Below, piece after piece: positions 36,291 through 48,232 of a stretch of DNA of 50,988 bases. A model generated the notes under the pieces. It worked only from the letters and a program-made list of their open reading frames with translations. It was not told the origin of the DNA and did not search any database. The stretch spans positions 1 through 50,988 of the forward strand of contig NW_027018257.1 of assembly GCF_032854445.1 (NCBI RefSeq). The letters are read 5' to 3'. The position numbers and the translations under genes were made by a program. Origin of the DNA: Liolophura sinensis (lineage: Eukaryota; Mollusca; Polyplacophora; Chitonida; Chitonidae). Within the stretch, counting starts at the first letter, position 1. Each line of letters opens with the position of its first letter.

Positions 36291-37247
36291 GACCTGAAAT
36301 CTTTGGGCTAAGCCCATTTAACTCACCCAGCAATTGTCTTACTTCTAAGTCCAAGACAATCTCAATGTCTTTATCTACGTGTAGAAAAACCACACCATTT
36401 GTACGTGAAAAACACAAGGTACTTGATACAGTCTGCTGTAAAAAGGACAACTGAACACTGACCCACTTCAGTAAGGTGCCAAAAAAAGCAGAATTGAGCC
36501 AGGCATCGGCAGCTGTTGAAAAATTGCAAATATCCCTGGTTTCCATGGAGTAAGAGCCGTTGCTGGGCACGTGATTATGACATAAATGATCATTCAATTG
36601 TCACTACAGCCAAAAGTATTGGTCGGAGAGCAACGCGGTTTGCACCATTCGATTTCTCGTCACAAAATACGTCGGATTAGCCTCTTACCAGCAGCACTGG
36701 AACAGTTTTTCCACTTTTGCATTTTTACCTGGTCTTTTTGTTAATTGAAATCGGCTACACTGTACTCTGTACAATCGCGACTGGTCATTACTATATTCAA
36801 CTTTTGACTATAAGTTATGTGCCCTTCGGTAGCCCAGAAGACGTCAAATCTTTGGGCTAAGCCCATTTAACTCACCCAGCAATTGTCTTACTTCTAAGTG
36901 CAAGACAATCTCAATGTCTTTATCTACGTGTAGAAAAACCACACCATTTGTACATAAAAACACAAGGTACTTGATACAGTCTGCTGTAAAAAGTACAACT
37001 GACCACAGACCCACATGAAAAAGGTGCCAAAAGATGCGGAATTGAGCCAGGCATCGGCAGCTGTTGAAAAATTGCAAATATCCCTGGTTTCCATGGAGTA
37101 AGAGCCGTTGCTGGGCACGTGATTATGACATAAATGATCATTCAATTGTCACTACAGCCAAAAGTATTGGTCGGAGAGCAACGCGGTTTGCACCATTCGA
37201 TTTCTCGTCACAAAATACGTCGGATTAGCTTCTTGCCAGCAGCACTG

Positions 37248-40200
37248 GAACAGTTTTTCCACTTTTGCAATTTTGCCTGGTCTTTTTGTTAATTGAAATC
37301 GGCTACACTGTACTCTGTACAATCGCGACTGGTCATTACTATATTCAACTTTTGACTATAAGTTATGTGCCCTTCGGTAGCCCAGAAGACCTGAAATGTT
37401 TGGGCCAAGCCCATTTAACTCACCCAGCAATTGTCTTACTTCTAAGTCCAAGACAATCTCAATGTCTTTATCTACGTGTAGAAAAACCAAACCATTTGTA
37501 CATAAAAAACACAAGGTACTTGATACAGTCTGCTGTATAAAGTACAACTAAACACTGACCCACATTTATAAGGTGCCAAAAGATGCGGAATTGGGACAGG
37601 CATCGGCAGCTGTTAAAAAATTGCAAATATCCCTGGTTTCCATGACGTAAGAGCCGTTGCTGGGCACGTGATTATGACAGCAATGATCATTCAATTGTCG
37701 CTACAGGCAAAAGTATTGGTCGGAGAGCAACGCGGTTTGCACCATTCGATTTCTCGTCACAAAATACGTCGGATTAGCCTCTTACCAGCAGCACTGGAAC
37801 AGTTTTTCCACTTTTGCATTTTTGCCTGGTCTTTTTGTTAATTGAAATCGGCTACACTGTACTCTGTACAATCGCGACTGGTCATTACTATATTCAACTT
37901 TTGACTATAAGTTATGTGCCCTTCGGTAGCCCAGAAGACCTGAAATCTTTGGGCTAAGCCCATTTAACTCACCCAGCAATTGTCTTACTTCTAAGTGCAA
38001 GACAATCTCAATGTGTTTATCTACGTGTAGAAAAACCACACCATTTGTACATAAAAAACACAAGGTACTTGATACAGTCTGCTGTAAAAAGTACAACTAA
38101 ACACTGACCCACATTTATAAGGTGCCAAAAGATGCGGAATTGGGCCAGGTATCGGCAGCTGTTGAAAAATTGCCAATTTCCCTGGTTTCCATGGAGTAAG
38201 AGCCGTTGCTGTGCACGTGATTATGACATAAATGATCATTCAATTGTCGCTACAGCCAAAAGTATTGGTCGGAGAGCAACGCGGTTTGCTCCATTCGATT
38301 TGTCGTCACAAAATACGTCGGATTAGCCTCTTACCAGCAGCACTGGAACAATTTTTCCAATTTTGCGTTTTTGCCTGGTCTTTTTGTTAATTGAAATCGG
38401 CTACACTGTACTCTGTACAATCGCGACTGGTCATTACTATATTCAACTTTTGACTATAAGTTATGTGCCCTTCGGTAGCCCAGAAGACCTGAAATCTTTG
38501 GGCTAAGCCCATTTAACTCACCCAGCAATTGCCTTACTTCTAAGTGCAAGACAATCTCAATGTCTTTATCTACGTGTAGAAAAACCACACCATTTTTACA
38601 TGAAAAACACAAGGTACTTGATACAGTCTGCTGTAAAAAGTACAACTGAACACTGAATCACTTCAGTAAGGTGCCAAAAGATGCGGAATTGAGCCAGGCA
38701 TCGGCAGCTGTTGAAAAATTGCAAATTTCCCTGGTTTCCATGGAGTAAGAGCCGTTGCTGGGCACGTGATTATGACATAAATGATCATTTAATTGTCACT
38801 ACAGCCAAAAGTATTGGTCGGAGAGCAACGCGGTTTGCACCATTCGATTTCTCGTCACAAAATACGTCGGATTAGCCTCTTACCAGCAGCACTGGAACAG
38901 TTTTCGCACTTTTGCATTTTTGCCTGGTCTTTTTGTTAATTGAAATCGGCTACACTGTACTCTGTACAATCGCGACTGGTCATTACTATATTCAACTTTT
39001 GACTATAAGTTATGTGCCCTTCGGTAGCCCAGAAGACGTCAAATCTTTGGGCTAAGCCCATTTAACTCACCCAGCAATTGTCTTACTTCTAAGTGCAAGA
39101 CAATCTCAATGTCTTTATCTACGTGTAGAAAAACCACACCATTTGTACATAAAAAACACAAGGTACTTGATACAGTCTGCTGTAAAAAGTACAACTAAAC
39201 ACTGACCCACATTTATAAGGTGCCAAAAGATGCGGAATTGGGCCAGGTATCGGCAGCTGTTGAAAAATTGCCAATTTCCCTGGTTTCCATGGAGTAAGAG
39301 CCGTTGCTGTGCACGTGATTATGACATAAATGATCATTCAATTGTCGCTACAGGCAAATGTATTGGTCGGAGAGTAACGCGGTTTGCACCACTCGATTTG
39401 TCGTCACAAAATACGTCGGATTAGCCTCTTACCAGCAGCACTGGAACAATTTTTCCAATTTTGCGTTTTTGCCTGGTCTTTTTGTTAATTGAAATCGGCT
39501 ACACTGTACTCTGTACAATCGCGACTGGTCATTACTATATTCAACTTTTGACTATAAGTTATGTGCCCTTCGGTAGCCCAGAAGACCTGAAATCTTTGGG
39601 CTAAGCCCATTTAACTCACCCAGCAATTGCCTTACTTCTAAGTGCAAGACAATCTCAATGTCTTTATCTACGTGTAGAAAAACCACACCATTTGTACGTG
39701 AGAAACACAAGGTACTTGATACAGTCTGCTGTAAAAAGTACAACTGAACACTGACCCACTTCAGTAAGTTGCCAAAAGATGCGGAATTGAGCCAGGCATC
39801 GGCAGCTGTTGAAAAATTGCAAATTTCCCTGGTTTCCATGGAGTAAGAGCCGTTGCTGGGCACGTGATTATGACATAAATAATCATTCAATTGTCACTAC
39901 AGCCAAAAGTATTGGTCGGAGAGCAACGCGGTTTGCACCATTCGATTTCTCGTCACAAAATACGTCGGATTAGCCTCTTACCAGCAGCACTGGAACAGTT
40001 TTCGCACTTTTGCATTTTTGCCTGGTCTTTTTGTTAATTGAAATCGGCTACACTGTACTCTGTACAATCGCGACTGGTCATTACTATATTCAACTTTTGA
40101 CTATAAGTTATGTGCCCTTCGGTAGCCCAGAAGACCTGAAATCTTTGGGCTAAGCCCATTTAACTCACCCAGCAATTGCCTTACTTCTAAGTGCAAGACA

Positions 40201-43200
40201 ATCTCAATGTCTTTATCTACGTGTAGAAAAACCACACCATTTGTACGTGAGAAACACAAGGTACTTGATACAGTCTGCTGTAAGAAGTACAACTGAACAC
40301 TGACCCACTTCAGTAAGGTGCCAAAAGATGCGGAATTGAGCCAGGCATCGGCAGCTGTTGAAAAATTGCAAATTTCCCTGGTTTCCATGGAGTAAGAGCC
40401 GTTGCTGGGCACGTGATTATGACATAAATGATCATTCAATTGTCGCTACAGCCAAACGTATTGGTCGGAGAGCAACGCGGATTGCACCATTCGATTTCTC
40501 GTCACAAAATACGTCGGATTAGCCTCTTACCAGCAGCACTGGAACAGTTTTTCCACTTTTGCATTTTTGCCTGGTCTTTTTGTTAATTGAAATCGGCTAC
40601 ACTGTACTCTGTACAATCGCGAGTGGTCATTACCATATTCAACTTTTGACTATAAGTTATGTGCCCTTCGGTAGCCCAGAAGACCTCAAATCTTTGGGCT
40701 AAGCCCATTTAACTCACCCAGCAATTGTCTTACTTCTAAGTCCAAGACAATCTCAATGTATTTATCTACGTGTAGAAAAACCAGACCATTTGTACATAAA
40801 AAACACAAGGTACTTGATACAGTCTGCTGTAAAAAAGTACAACTGACCACAGACCCACATGAATAAGGTGCCAAAAGATGCGGAATTGAGCCAGGCATCG
40901 GCAGCTGTTGAAAAATTGCAAATTTCCCTGGTTTCCATTGAGTAAGAGCCGTTGGTGGGCACGTGATTATGACATAAATGATCATTCAATTGTCACTACA
41001 GCCAAAAGTATTGGTCGGAGAGCAACGCGGTTTGCACCATTCAATTTCTCGTCACAAAATACGTCGGATTAGCCTCTTACCAGCAGCACTGGAACAGTTT
41101 TTCCACTTTTGCATTTTTGCCTGGTCTTTTTGTTAATTGAAATCGGCTACACTGTACTCTGTACAATCGCGACTGGTCATTACTATATTCAACTTTTGAC
41201 TATAAGTTATGTGCCCTTCGGTAGCCCAGAAGACCTGAAATCTTTGGGCCAAGCCCATTTAACTCACCCAGCAATTGTCTTACTTCTAAGTCCAAGACAA
41301 TCTCAATGTCTTTATCTACGTGTAGAAAAGCCACACCATTTGTACATAAAAAACACAAGGTACTTGATACAGTCTGCTGTAAAAAGTACAACTAAACACT
41401 GACCCACATTTATAAGGTGCCAAAAGATGCGGAATTGGGCCAGGCATCGGCAGCTGTTAAAAAATTGCAAATATCCCTGGTTTCCATGACGTAAGAGCCG
41501 TTGCTGGGCACGTGATTTTGACAGCAATGATCATTCAATTGTCGCTACAGCCAAAAGTATTGGTCGGAGAGCAACGCGGTTTGCACCATTCGATTTCTCG
41601 TCACAAAATACGTCGGATTAGCCTCTTACCAGCAGCACTGGAACAATTTTTCTAATTTTGCATTTTTGCCTGGTCTTTTTGTTAATTGAAATCGGCTACA
41701 CTGTACTCTGTACAATCGCGACTGGTCATTACTATATTCAACTTTTGACTATAAATTATGTGCCCTTCGGTAGCCCAGAAGACCTGAAATCTTTGGGCTT
41801 AGCCCATTTAACTCACCCAGCAATTGCCTTACTTCTAAGTGCAAGACAATCTCAATGTCTTTATCTACGTGTAGAAAAACCACACCATTTGTACATAAAA
41901 AACACAAGGTACTTGATACAGTCTGCTGTAAAAAGTACAACTAAACACTGATCCACATTTATAAGGTGCCAAAAGATGCGGAATTGTGCCAGGTATCGGC
42001 AGCTGTTGAAAAATTACCAATTTCCCTGGTTTCCATGGAGTAAGAGCCGTTTGCTGGGCACGTGATTATGACAGCAATGATCATTCAATTGTCGCTACAG
42101 CCAAAAGTATTGGTCGGAGAGCAACGCGGTTTGCACCATTCGATTTCTCGTCACAAAATACGTCGGATTAGCCTCTTACCAGCAGCACTGGAACAGTTTT
42201 TCCACTTTTGCATTTTTGCCTGGTCTTTTTGTTAATTGAAATCGGCTACACTTTACTCTGTACAATCGCGACTGGTCATTACTATATTCAACTTTTGACT
42301 ATAAGTTATGTGCCCTTCGGTAGCCCAGAAGACGTCAAATCTTTCGGCTAAGCCCATTTAACTCACCCAGCAATTGTCTTACTTCTAAGTGCAAGACAAT
42401 CTCAATGTCTTTATCTACGTGTAGAAAAACCACACCATTTGTACATAAAAAACACAAGGTACTTGATACAGTCTGCTGTAAGAAGTACAACTAAACACTG
42501 ACCCACATTTATAAGGTGCCAAAAGATGCGGAATTGGGCCAGGTATCGGCAGCTGTTGAAAAATTGCCAATTTCCCTGGTTTCCATGGAGTAAGAGCCGT
42601 TGCTGTGCACGTGATTATGACATAAATGATCATTCAATTGTCGCTACAGCCAAAAGTATTGGTCGGAGAGCAACGCGGTTTGCTCCATTCGATTTGTCGT
42701 CACAAAATACGTCGGATTAGCCTCTTACCAGCAGCACTGGAACAATTTTTCCAATTTTGCGTTTTTGCCTGGTCTTTTTGTTAATTGAAATCGGCTACAC
42801 TGTACTCTGTACAATCGCGACTGGTCATTACTATATTCAACTTTTGACTATAAGTTATGTGCCCTTCGGTAGCCCAGAAGACCTGAAATCTTTGGGCTAA
42901 GCCCATTTAACTCACCCAGCAATTGCCTTACTTCTAAGTGCAAGACAATCTCAATGTCTTTATCTACGTGTAGAAAAACCACACCATTTGTACATGAAAA
43001 ACACAAGGTACTTGATACAGTCTGCTGTAAAAAGTACAACTGAACACTGAATCACTTCAGTAAGGTGCCAAAAGATGCGGAATTGAGCCAGGCATCGGCA
43101 GCTGTTGAAAAATTGCAAATTTCCCTGGTTTCCATGGAGTAAGAGCCGTTGCTGGGCACGTGATTATGACATAAATGATCATTTAATTGTCACTACAGCC

Positions 43201-44386
43201 AAAAGTATTGGTCGGAGAGCAACGCGGTTTGCACCATTCGATTTCTCGTCACAAAATACGTCGGATTAGCCTCTTACCAGCAGCACTTGAACAGTTTTCG
43301 CACTTTTGCATTTTTGCCTGGTCTTTTTGTTAATTGAAATCGGCTACACTGTACTCTGTACAATCGCGACTGGTCATTACTATATTCAACTTTTGACTAT
43401 AAGTTATGTGCCCTTCGGTAGCCCAGAAGACGTCAAATCTTTGGGCTAAGCCCATTTAACTCACCCAGCAATTGTCTTACTTCTAAGTGCAAGACAATCT
43501 CAATGTCTTTATCTACGTGTAGAAAAACCACACCATTTGTACATAAAAAACACAAGGTACTTGATACAGTCTGCTGTAAGAAGTACAACTGAACACTGAA
43601 TCACTTCAGTAAGGTGCCAAAAGATGCGGGAATTGAGCCAGGCATCGGCAGCTGTTGAAAAATTGCAAATTTCCCTGGTTTCCATGGAGTAAGAGCCGTT
43701 GCTGGGCACGTGATTATGACATAAATGATCATTTAATTGTCACTACAGCCAAAAGTATTGGTCGAGAGCAACGCGGTTTGCACCATTCGATTTCTCGTCA
43801 CAAAATACGTCGGATTAGCCTCTTACCAGCAGCACTGGAACAGTTTTCGCACTTTTGCATTTTTGCCTGGTCTTTTTGTTAATTGAAATCGGCTACACTG
43901 TACTCTGTACAATCGCGACTGGTCATTACTATATTCAACTTTTGACTATAAGTTATGTGCCCTTCGGTAGCCCAGAAGACGTCAAATCTTTGGGCTAAGC
44001 CCATTTAACTCACCCAGCAATTGTCTTACTTCTAAGTGCAAGACAATCTCAATGTCTTTATCTACGTGTAGAAAAACCACACCATTTGTACATAAAAAAC
44101 ACAAGGTACTTGATACAGTCTGCTGTAAAAAGTACAACTAAACACTGACCCACATTTATAAGGTGCCAAAAGATGCGGAATTGGGCCAGGTATCGGCAGC
44201 TGTTGAAAATTGCCAATTTCCCTGGTTTCCACTGGAGTAAGAGCCGTTGCTGTGCACGTGATTATGACATAAATGATCATTCAATTGTCGCTACAGGCAA
44301 ATGTATTGGTCGGAGAGTAACGCGGTTTGCACCACTCGATTTGTCGTCACAAAATACGTCGGATTAGCCTCTTACCAGCAGCACTG
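37248..44386. repeat. Satellite units U69-U81, approach to the seven-unit repeat
   Basis: Unit starts are 37248, 37797, 38346, 38895, 39444, 39993, 40542, 41092, 41641, 42191, 42740, 43289 and 43838. New variants dominate: TTTTCGCAC, CAATTTTGCGTTTTT, GAATCACTTCAG, GCTGTGCACG, GACAGCAATG and CATTACCATATTC. U70-U71 match U78-U79, and U72 matches U81. U73-U75 match U82-U84. U69 and U76 both have CCATGACGTAAG with GACAGCAATG. The same ordered set is therefore repeated with spacings of seven, eight or nine units. Confidence 0.9.
43289..43837. repeat. Chimeric satellite unit U80
   Basis: The first half (TTTTCGCAC, GACGTC, AAGTGCAAG, GTACATAAAA) is like U72 and U81. The second half (GAATCACTTCAG, CAAATTTCC, CATTTAATTG) is like U71 and U79. 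It stands between U79 and U81. An out-of-register exchange between a U72-type and a U71-type unit would yield exactly this extra unit. The switch lies between about 43545 and 43600. Confidence 0.82.
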
Positions 44387-47300
44387 GAACAATTTTTCCA
44401 ATTTTGCGTTTTTGCCTGGTCTTTTTGTTAATTGAAATCGGCTACACTGTACTCTGTACAATCGCGACTGGTCATTACTATATTCAACTTTTGACTATAA
44501 GTTATGTGCCCTTCGGTAGCCCAGAAGACCTGAAATCTTTGGGCTAAGCCCATTTAACTCACCCAGCAATTGCCTTACTTCTAAGTGCAAGACAATCTCA
44601 ATGTCTTTATCTACGTGTAGAAAAACCACACCATTTGTACGTGAGAAACACAAGGTACTTGATACAGTCTGCTGTAAAAAGTACAACTGAACACTGACCC
44701 ACTTGAGTAAGTTGCCAAAAGATGCGGAATTGAGCCAGGGCATCGGCAGCTGTTGAAAAATTGCAAATTTCCCTGGTTTCCATGGAGTAAGAGCCGTTGC
44801 TGGGGCACGTGATTATGACATAAATAATCATTCAATTGTCACTACAGCCAAAAGTATTGGTCGGAGAGCAACGCGGTTTGCACCATTCGATTTCTCGTCA
44901 CAAAATACGTCGGATTAGCCTCTTACCAGCAGCACTGGAACAGTTTTCGCACTTTTGCATTTTTGCCTGGTCTTTTTGTTAATTGAAATCGGCTACACTG
45001 TACTCTGTACAATCGCGACTGGTCATTACTATATTCAACTTTTGACTATAAGTTATGTGCCCTTCGGTAGCCCAGAAGACCCTGAAATCTTTGGGGCTAA
45101 GCCCATTTAACTCACCCAGCAATTGCCTTACTTCTAAGTGCAAGGACAATCTCAATGTCTTTATCTACGTGTAGAAAAACCACACCATTTGTACGTGAGA
45201 AACACAAGGTACTTGATACAGTCTGCTGTAAGAAGTACAACTGAACACTGACCCACTTCAGTAAGGTGCCAAAAGATGCGGAATTGAGCCAGGCATCGGC
45301 AGCTGTTGAAAAATTGCAAATTTCCCTGGTTTCCATGGAGTAAGAGCCGTTGCTGGGCACGTGATTATGACATAAATGATCATTCAATTGTCGCTACAGC
45401 CAAACGTATTGGTCGGAGAGCAACGCGGATTGCACCATTCGATTTCTCGTCACAAAATACGTCGGATTAGCCTCTTACCAGCAGCACTGGAACAGTTTTT
45501 CCACTTTTGCATTTTTGCCTGTCTTTTTGTTAATTGAAATCGGCTACACTGTACTCTGTACAATCGCGAGTGGTCATTACCATATTCAACTTTTGACCTA
45601 TAAGTTATGTGCCCTTCGGTTAGCCCAGAAGACCTGAAATCTTTGGGCTAAGCCCATTTAACTCACCCAGCAATTGTCTTACTTCTAAGTCCAAGACAAT
45701 CTCAATGTATTTATCTACCGTGTAGAAAAACCAGACCATTTGTACATAAAAAACACAAGGTACTTGATACAGTCTGCTGTAAAAAGTACAACTGACCACA
45801 GACCCACATGAATAAGGTGCCAAAAGATGCGGAATTGAGCCAGGCATCGGCAGCTGTTGAAAAATTGCAAATTTCCCTGGTTTCCATTGAGTAAGAGCCG
45901 TTGGTGGGCACGTGATTATGACATAAATGATCATTCAATTGTCACTACAGCCAAAAGTATTGGTCGGAGAGCAACGCGGTTTGCACCATTCAATTTCTCG
46001 TCACAAAATACGTCGGATTAGCCTCTTACCAGCAGCACTGGAACAGTTTTTCCACTTTTGCATTTTTGCCTGGTCTTTTTGTTAATTGAAAATCGGCTAC
46101 ACTGTACTCTGTACAATCGCGACTGGTCATTACTATATTCAACTTTTGACTATAAGTTATGTGCCCTTCGGTAGCCCAGAAGACCTGAAATCTTTGGGCC
46201 AAGCCCATTTAACTCACCCAGCAATTGTCTTACTTCTAAGTCCAAGACAATCTCAATGTCTTTATCTACGTGTAGAAAAGCCACACCATTTGTACATAAA
46301 AAACACAAGGTACTTGATACAGTCTGCTGTAAAAAGTACAACTGACCACAGACCCACATGAATAAGGTGCCAAAAGATGCGGAATTGAGCCAGGCATCGG
46401 CAGCTGTTGAAAAATTTCAAATTTCCCTGGTTTCCATGGAGTAAGAGCGTTGCTGGGCATGTGATTATGACATAAATGATCATTCAATTGTCGCTACAGC
46501 CAAACGTATTGGTCGGAGAGCAACGCGGATTGCACCATTCGATTTCTCGTCACAACATACGTCGGATTAGCCTTTTACCAGCAGCAATGGAACAGTTTTT
46601 CCACTTTTGCATTTTTGCCTGGTCTTTTGTTAATTGAAATCGGCTACACTGTACTCTGTACAATCGCGACTGGTCATTACTATATTCAGCTTTTGACTAT
46701 AAGTTATGTGCCCTTCGGTAGCCCAGAAGACCTGAAATCTTTGGGCTAAGCCCATTTAACTCACCCAGCAATTGTCTTACTTCTAAGTCCAAGATAATCT
46801 CAATGTCTTTATCTACGTGTAGAAAAACCACACCATTTGTACATGAAAAACACAAGGTACTTGATACAGTCTGCTGTAAAAAGTACAACTGAACACTGAA
46901 TCACTTCAGTAAGGTGCCAAAAGATGCGGAATTGAGCCAGGCATCGGCAGCTGTTGAAAAATTGCAAATTTCCTGGTTTCCATGGAGTAAGAGCCGTTGC
47001 TGGGCACGTGATTATGACATAAATGATCATTAATTGTCACTACAGCCAAAAGTATTGGTCGGAGAGCAACGCGGTTTGCACCATTCGATTTCTCGTCCAC
47101 AAAATACGTCGGATTAGCCTCTTACCAGCAGCACTTGAACAGTTTTCGCACTTTTGCATTTTTGCCTGGTCTTTTTGTTAATTGAAATCGGCTACACTGT
47201 ACTCTGTACAATCGCGACTGGTCATTACTATATTCAACTTTTGACTATAAGTTATGTGCCCTTCGGTAGCCAGAAGACGTCAAATCTTTGGGCTAAGCCC

Positions 47301-48232
47301 ATTTAACTCACCCAGCAATTGTCTTACTTCTAAGTGCAAGACAATCTCAATGTCTTTATCTACGTGTAGAAAAACACACCATTTGTACATAAAAAACACA
47401 AGGTACTTGATACAGTCTGCTGTAAAAAGTACAACTGAACACTGACCCACTTGAGTAAGTTGCCAAAAGATGCGGAATTGAGCAGGCATCGGCAGCTGTT
47501 GAAAAATTGCAAATTTCCTGGTTTCCCATGGAGTAAGAGCCGTTGCTGGGCACGTGATTATGACATAAATAATCATTCAATTGTCACTACAGCCAAAAGT
47601 ATTGGTCGGAGAGCAACGCGGTTTGCACCATTCGATTTCTCGTCACAAAATACGTCGGATTAGCCTCTTACCAGCAGCACTGGAACAGTTTTCGCACTTT
47701 TGCATTTTTGCCTGGTCTTTTTGTTAATTGAAATCGGCTACACTGTACTCTGTACAATCGCGACTGGTCATTACTATATTCAACTTTTGACTATAAGTTA
47801 TGTGCCCTTCGGTAGCCCAGAAGACCTGAAATCTTTGGGCTAAGCCCATTTAACTCACCCAGCAATTGCCTTACTTCTAAGTGCAAGACAATCTCAATGT
47901 CTTTATCTAGGTGTAGAAAAACCACACCATTTGTACATAAAAAACACAAGGTACTTGATACAGTCCTGCTGTAAAAAGTACAACTAAACACTGACCCACA
48001 TTTATAAGGTGCCAAAAGATGCGGAATTGGGCCAGGCATCGGCAGCTGTTAAAAAATTGCAAATATCCCTGGTTTCCATGGAGTAAGAGCCGTTGCTGGG
48101 CACGTGATTATGACATAAATGATCATTCAATTGTCGCTACAGGCAAATGTATTGGTCGGAGAGTAACGCGGTTTGCACCACTCGATTTGTCGTCACAAAA
48201 TACGTCGGATTAGCCTCTTACCAGCAGCACTG
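44387..48232. repeat. Seven-unit higher-order repeat, copy 1 (U82-U88)
   Basis: Units start at 44387, 44938, 45490, 46041, 46590, 47137 and 47683, giving 3,846 bp. The ordered markers are: U82 CAATTTTGCGTTTTT with TTGAGTAAGTTGCC; U83 TTTTCGCAC with GTAAGAAG; U84 CATTACCATATTC with CCAGACC and CCATTGAG; U85 GAAAAGCC with AAATTTCAAATT and GGGCATG; U86 CATTCAGC with AAGATAATC and GAATCAC; U87 CACTTGAACAG with TTGAGTAAG; U88 ATCTAGG with GTAACGCGG. Many one-base indels are private to this copy, for example near 45080, 45096, 45144 and 45597, and look like sequence errors. Confidence 0.9.

Larger units (their letters stand above)
29563..37247. repeat. Homogeneous satellite units U55-U68
   Basis: Unit starts are 29563, 30112, 30661, 31210, 31759, 32308, 32857, 33406, 33955, 34504, 35053, 35602, 36151 and 36700. 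From U50 to U67 there are 18 consecutive intervals of exactly 549 bp, the most regular stretch in the window. Units with ATTTAT and CTTCAG junctions are mixed, and ATGAAT is absent until U68. U55-U58 recur as U63-U66, eight units later, and U62 recurs as U67, five units later. U59-U61 therefore sit only in the first copy. U60-U61 resemble U57-U58, and U59-U61 also resemble U47-U49. Confidence 0.92.
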
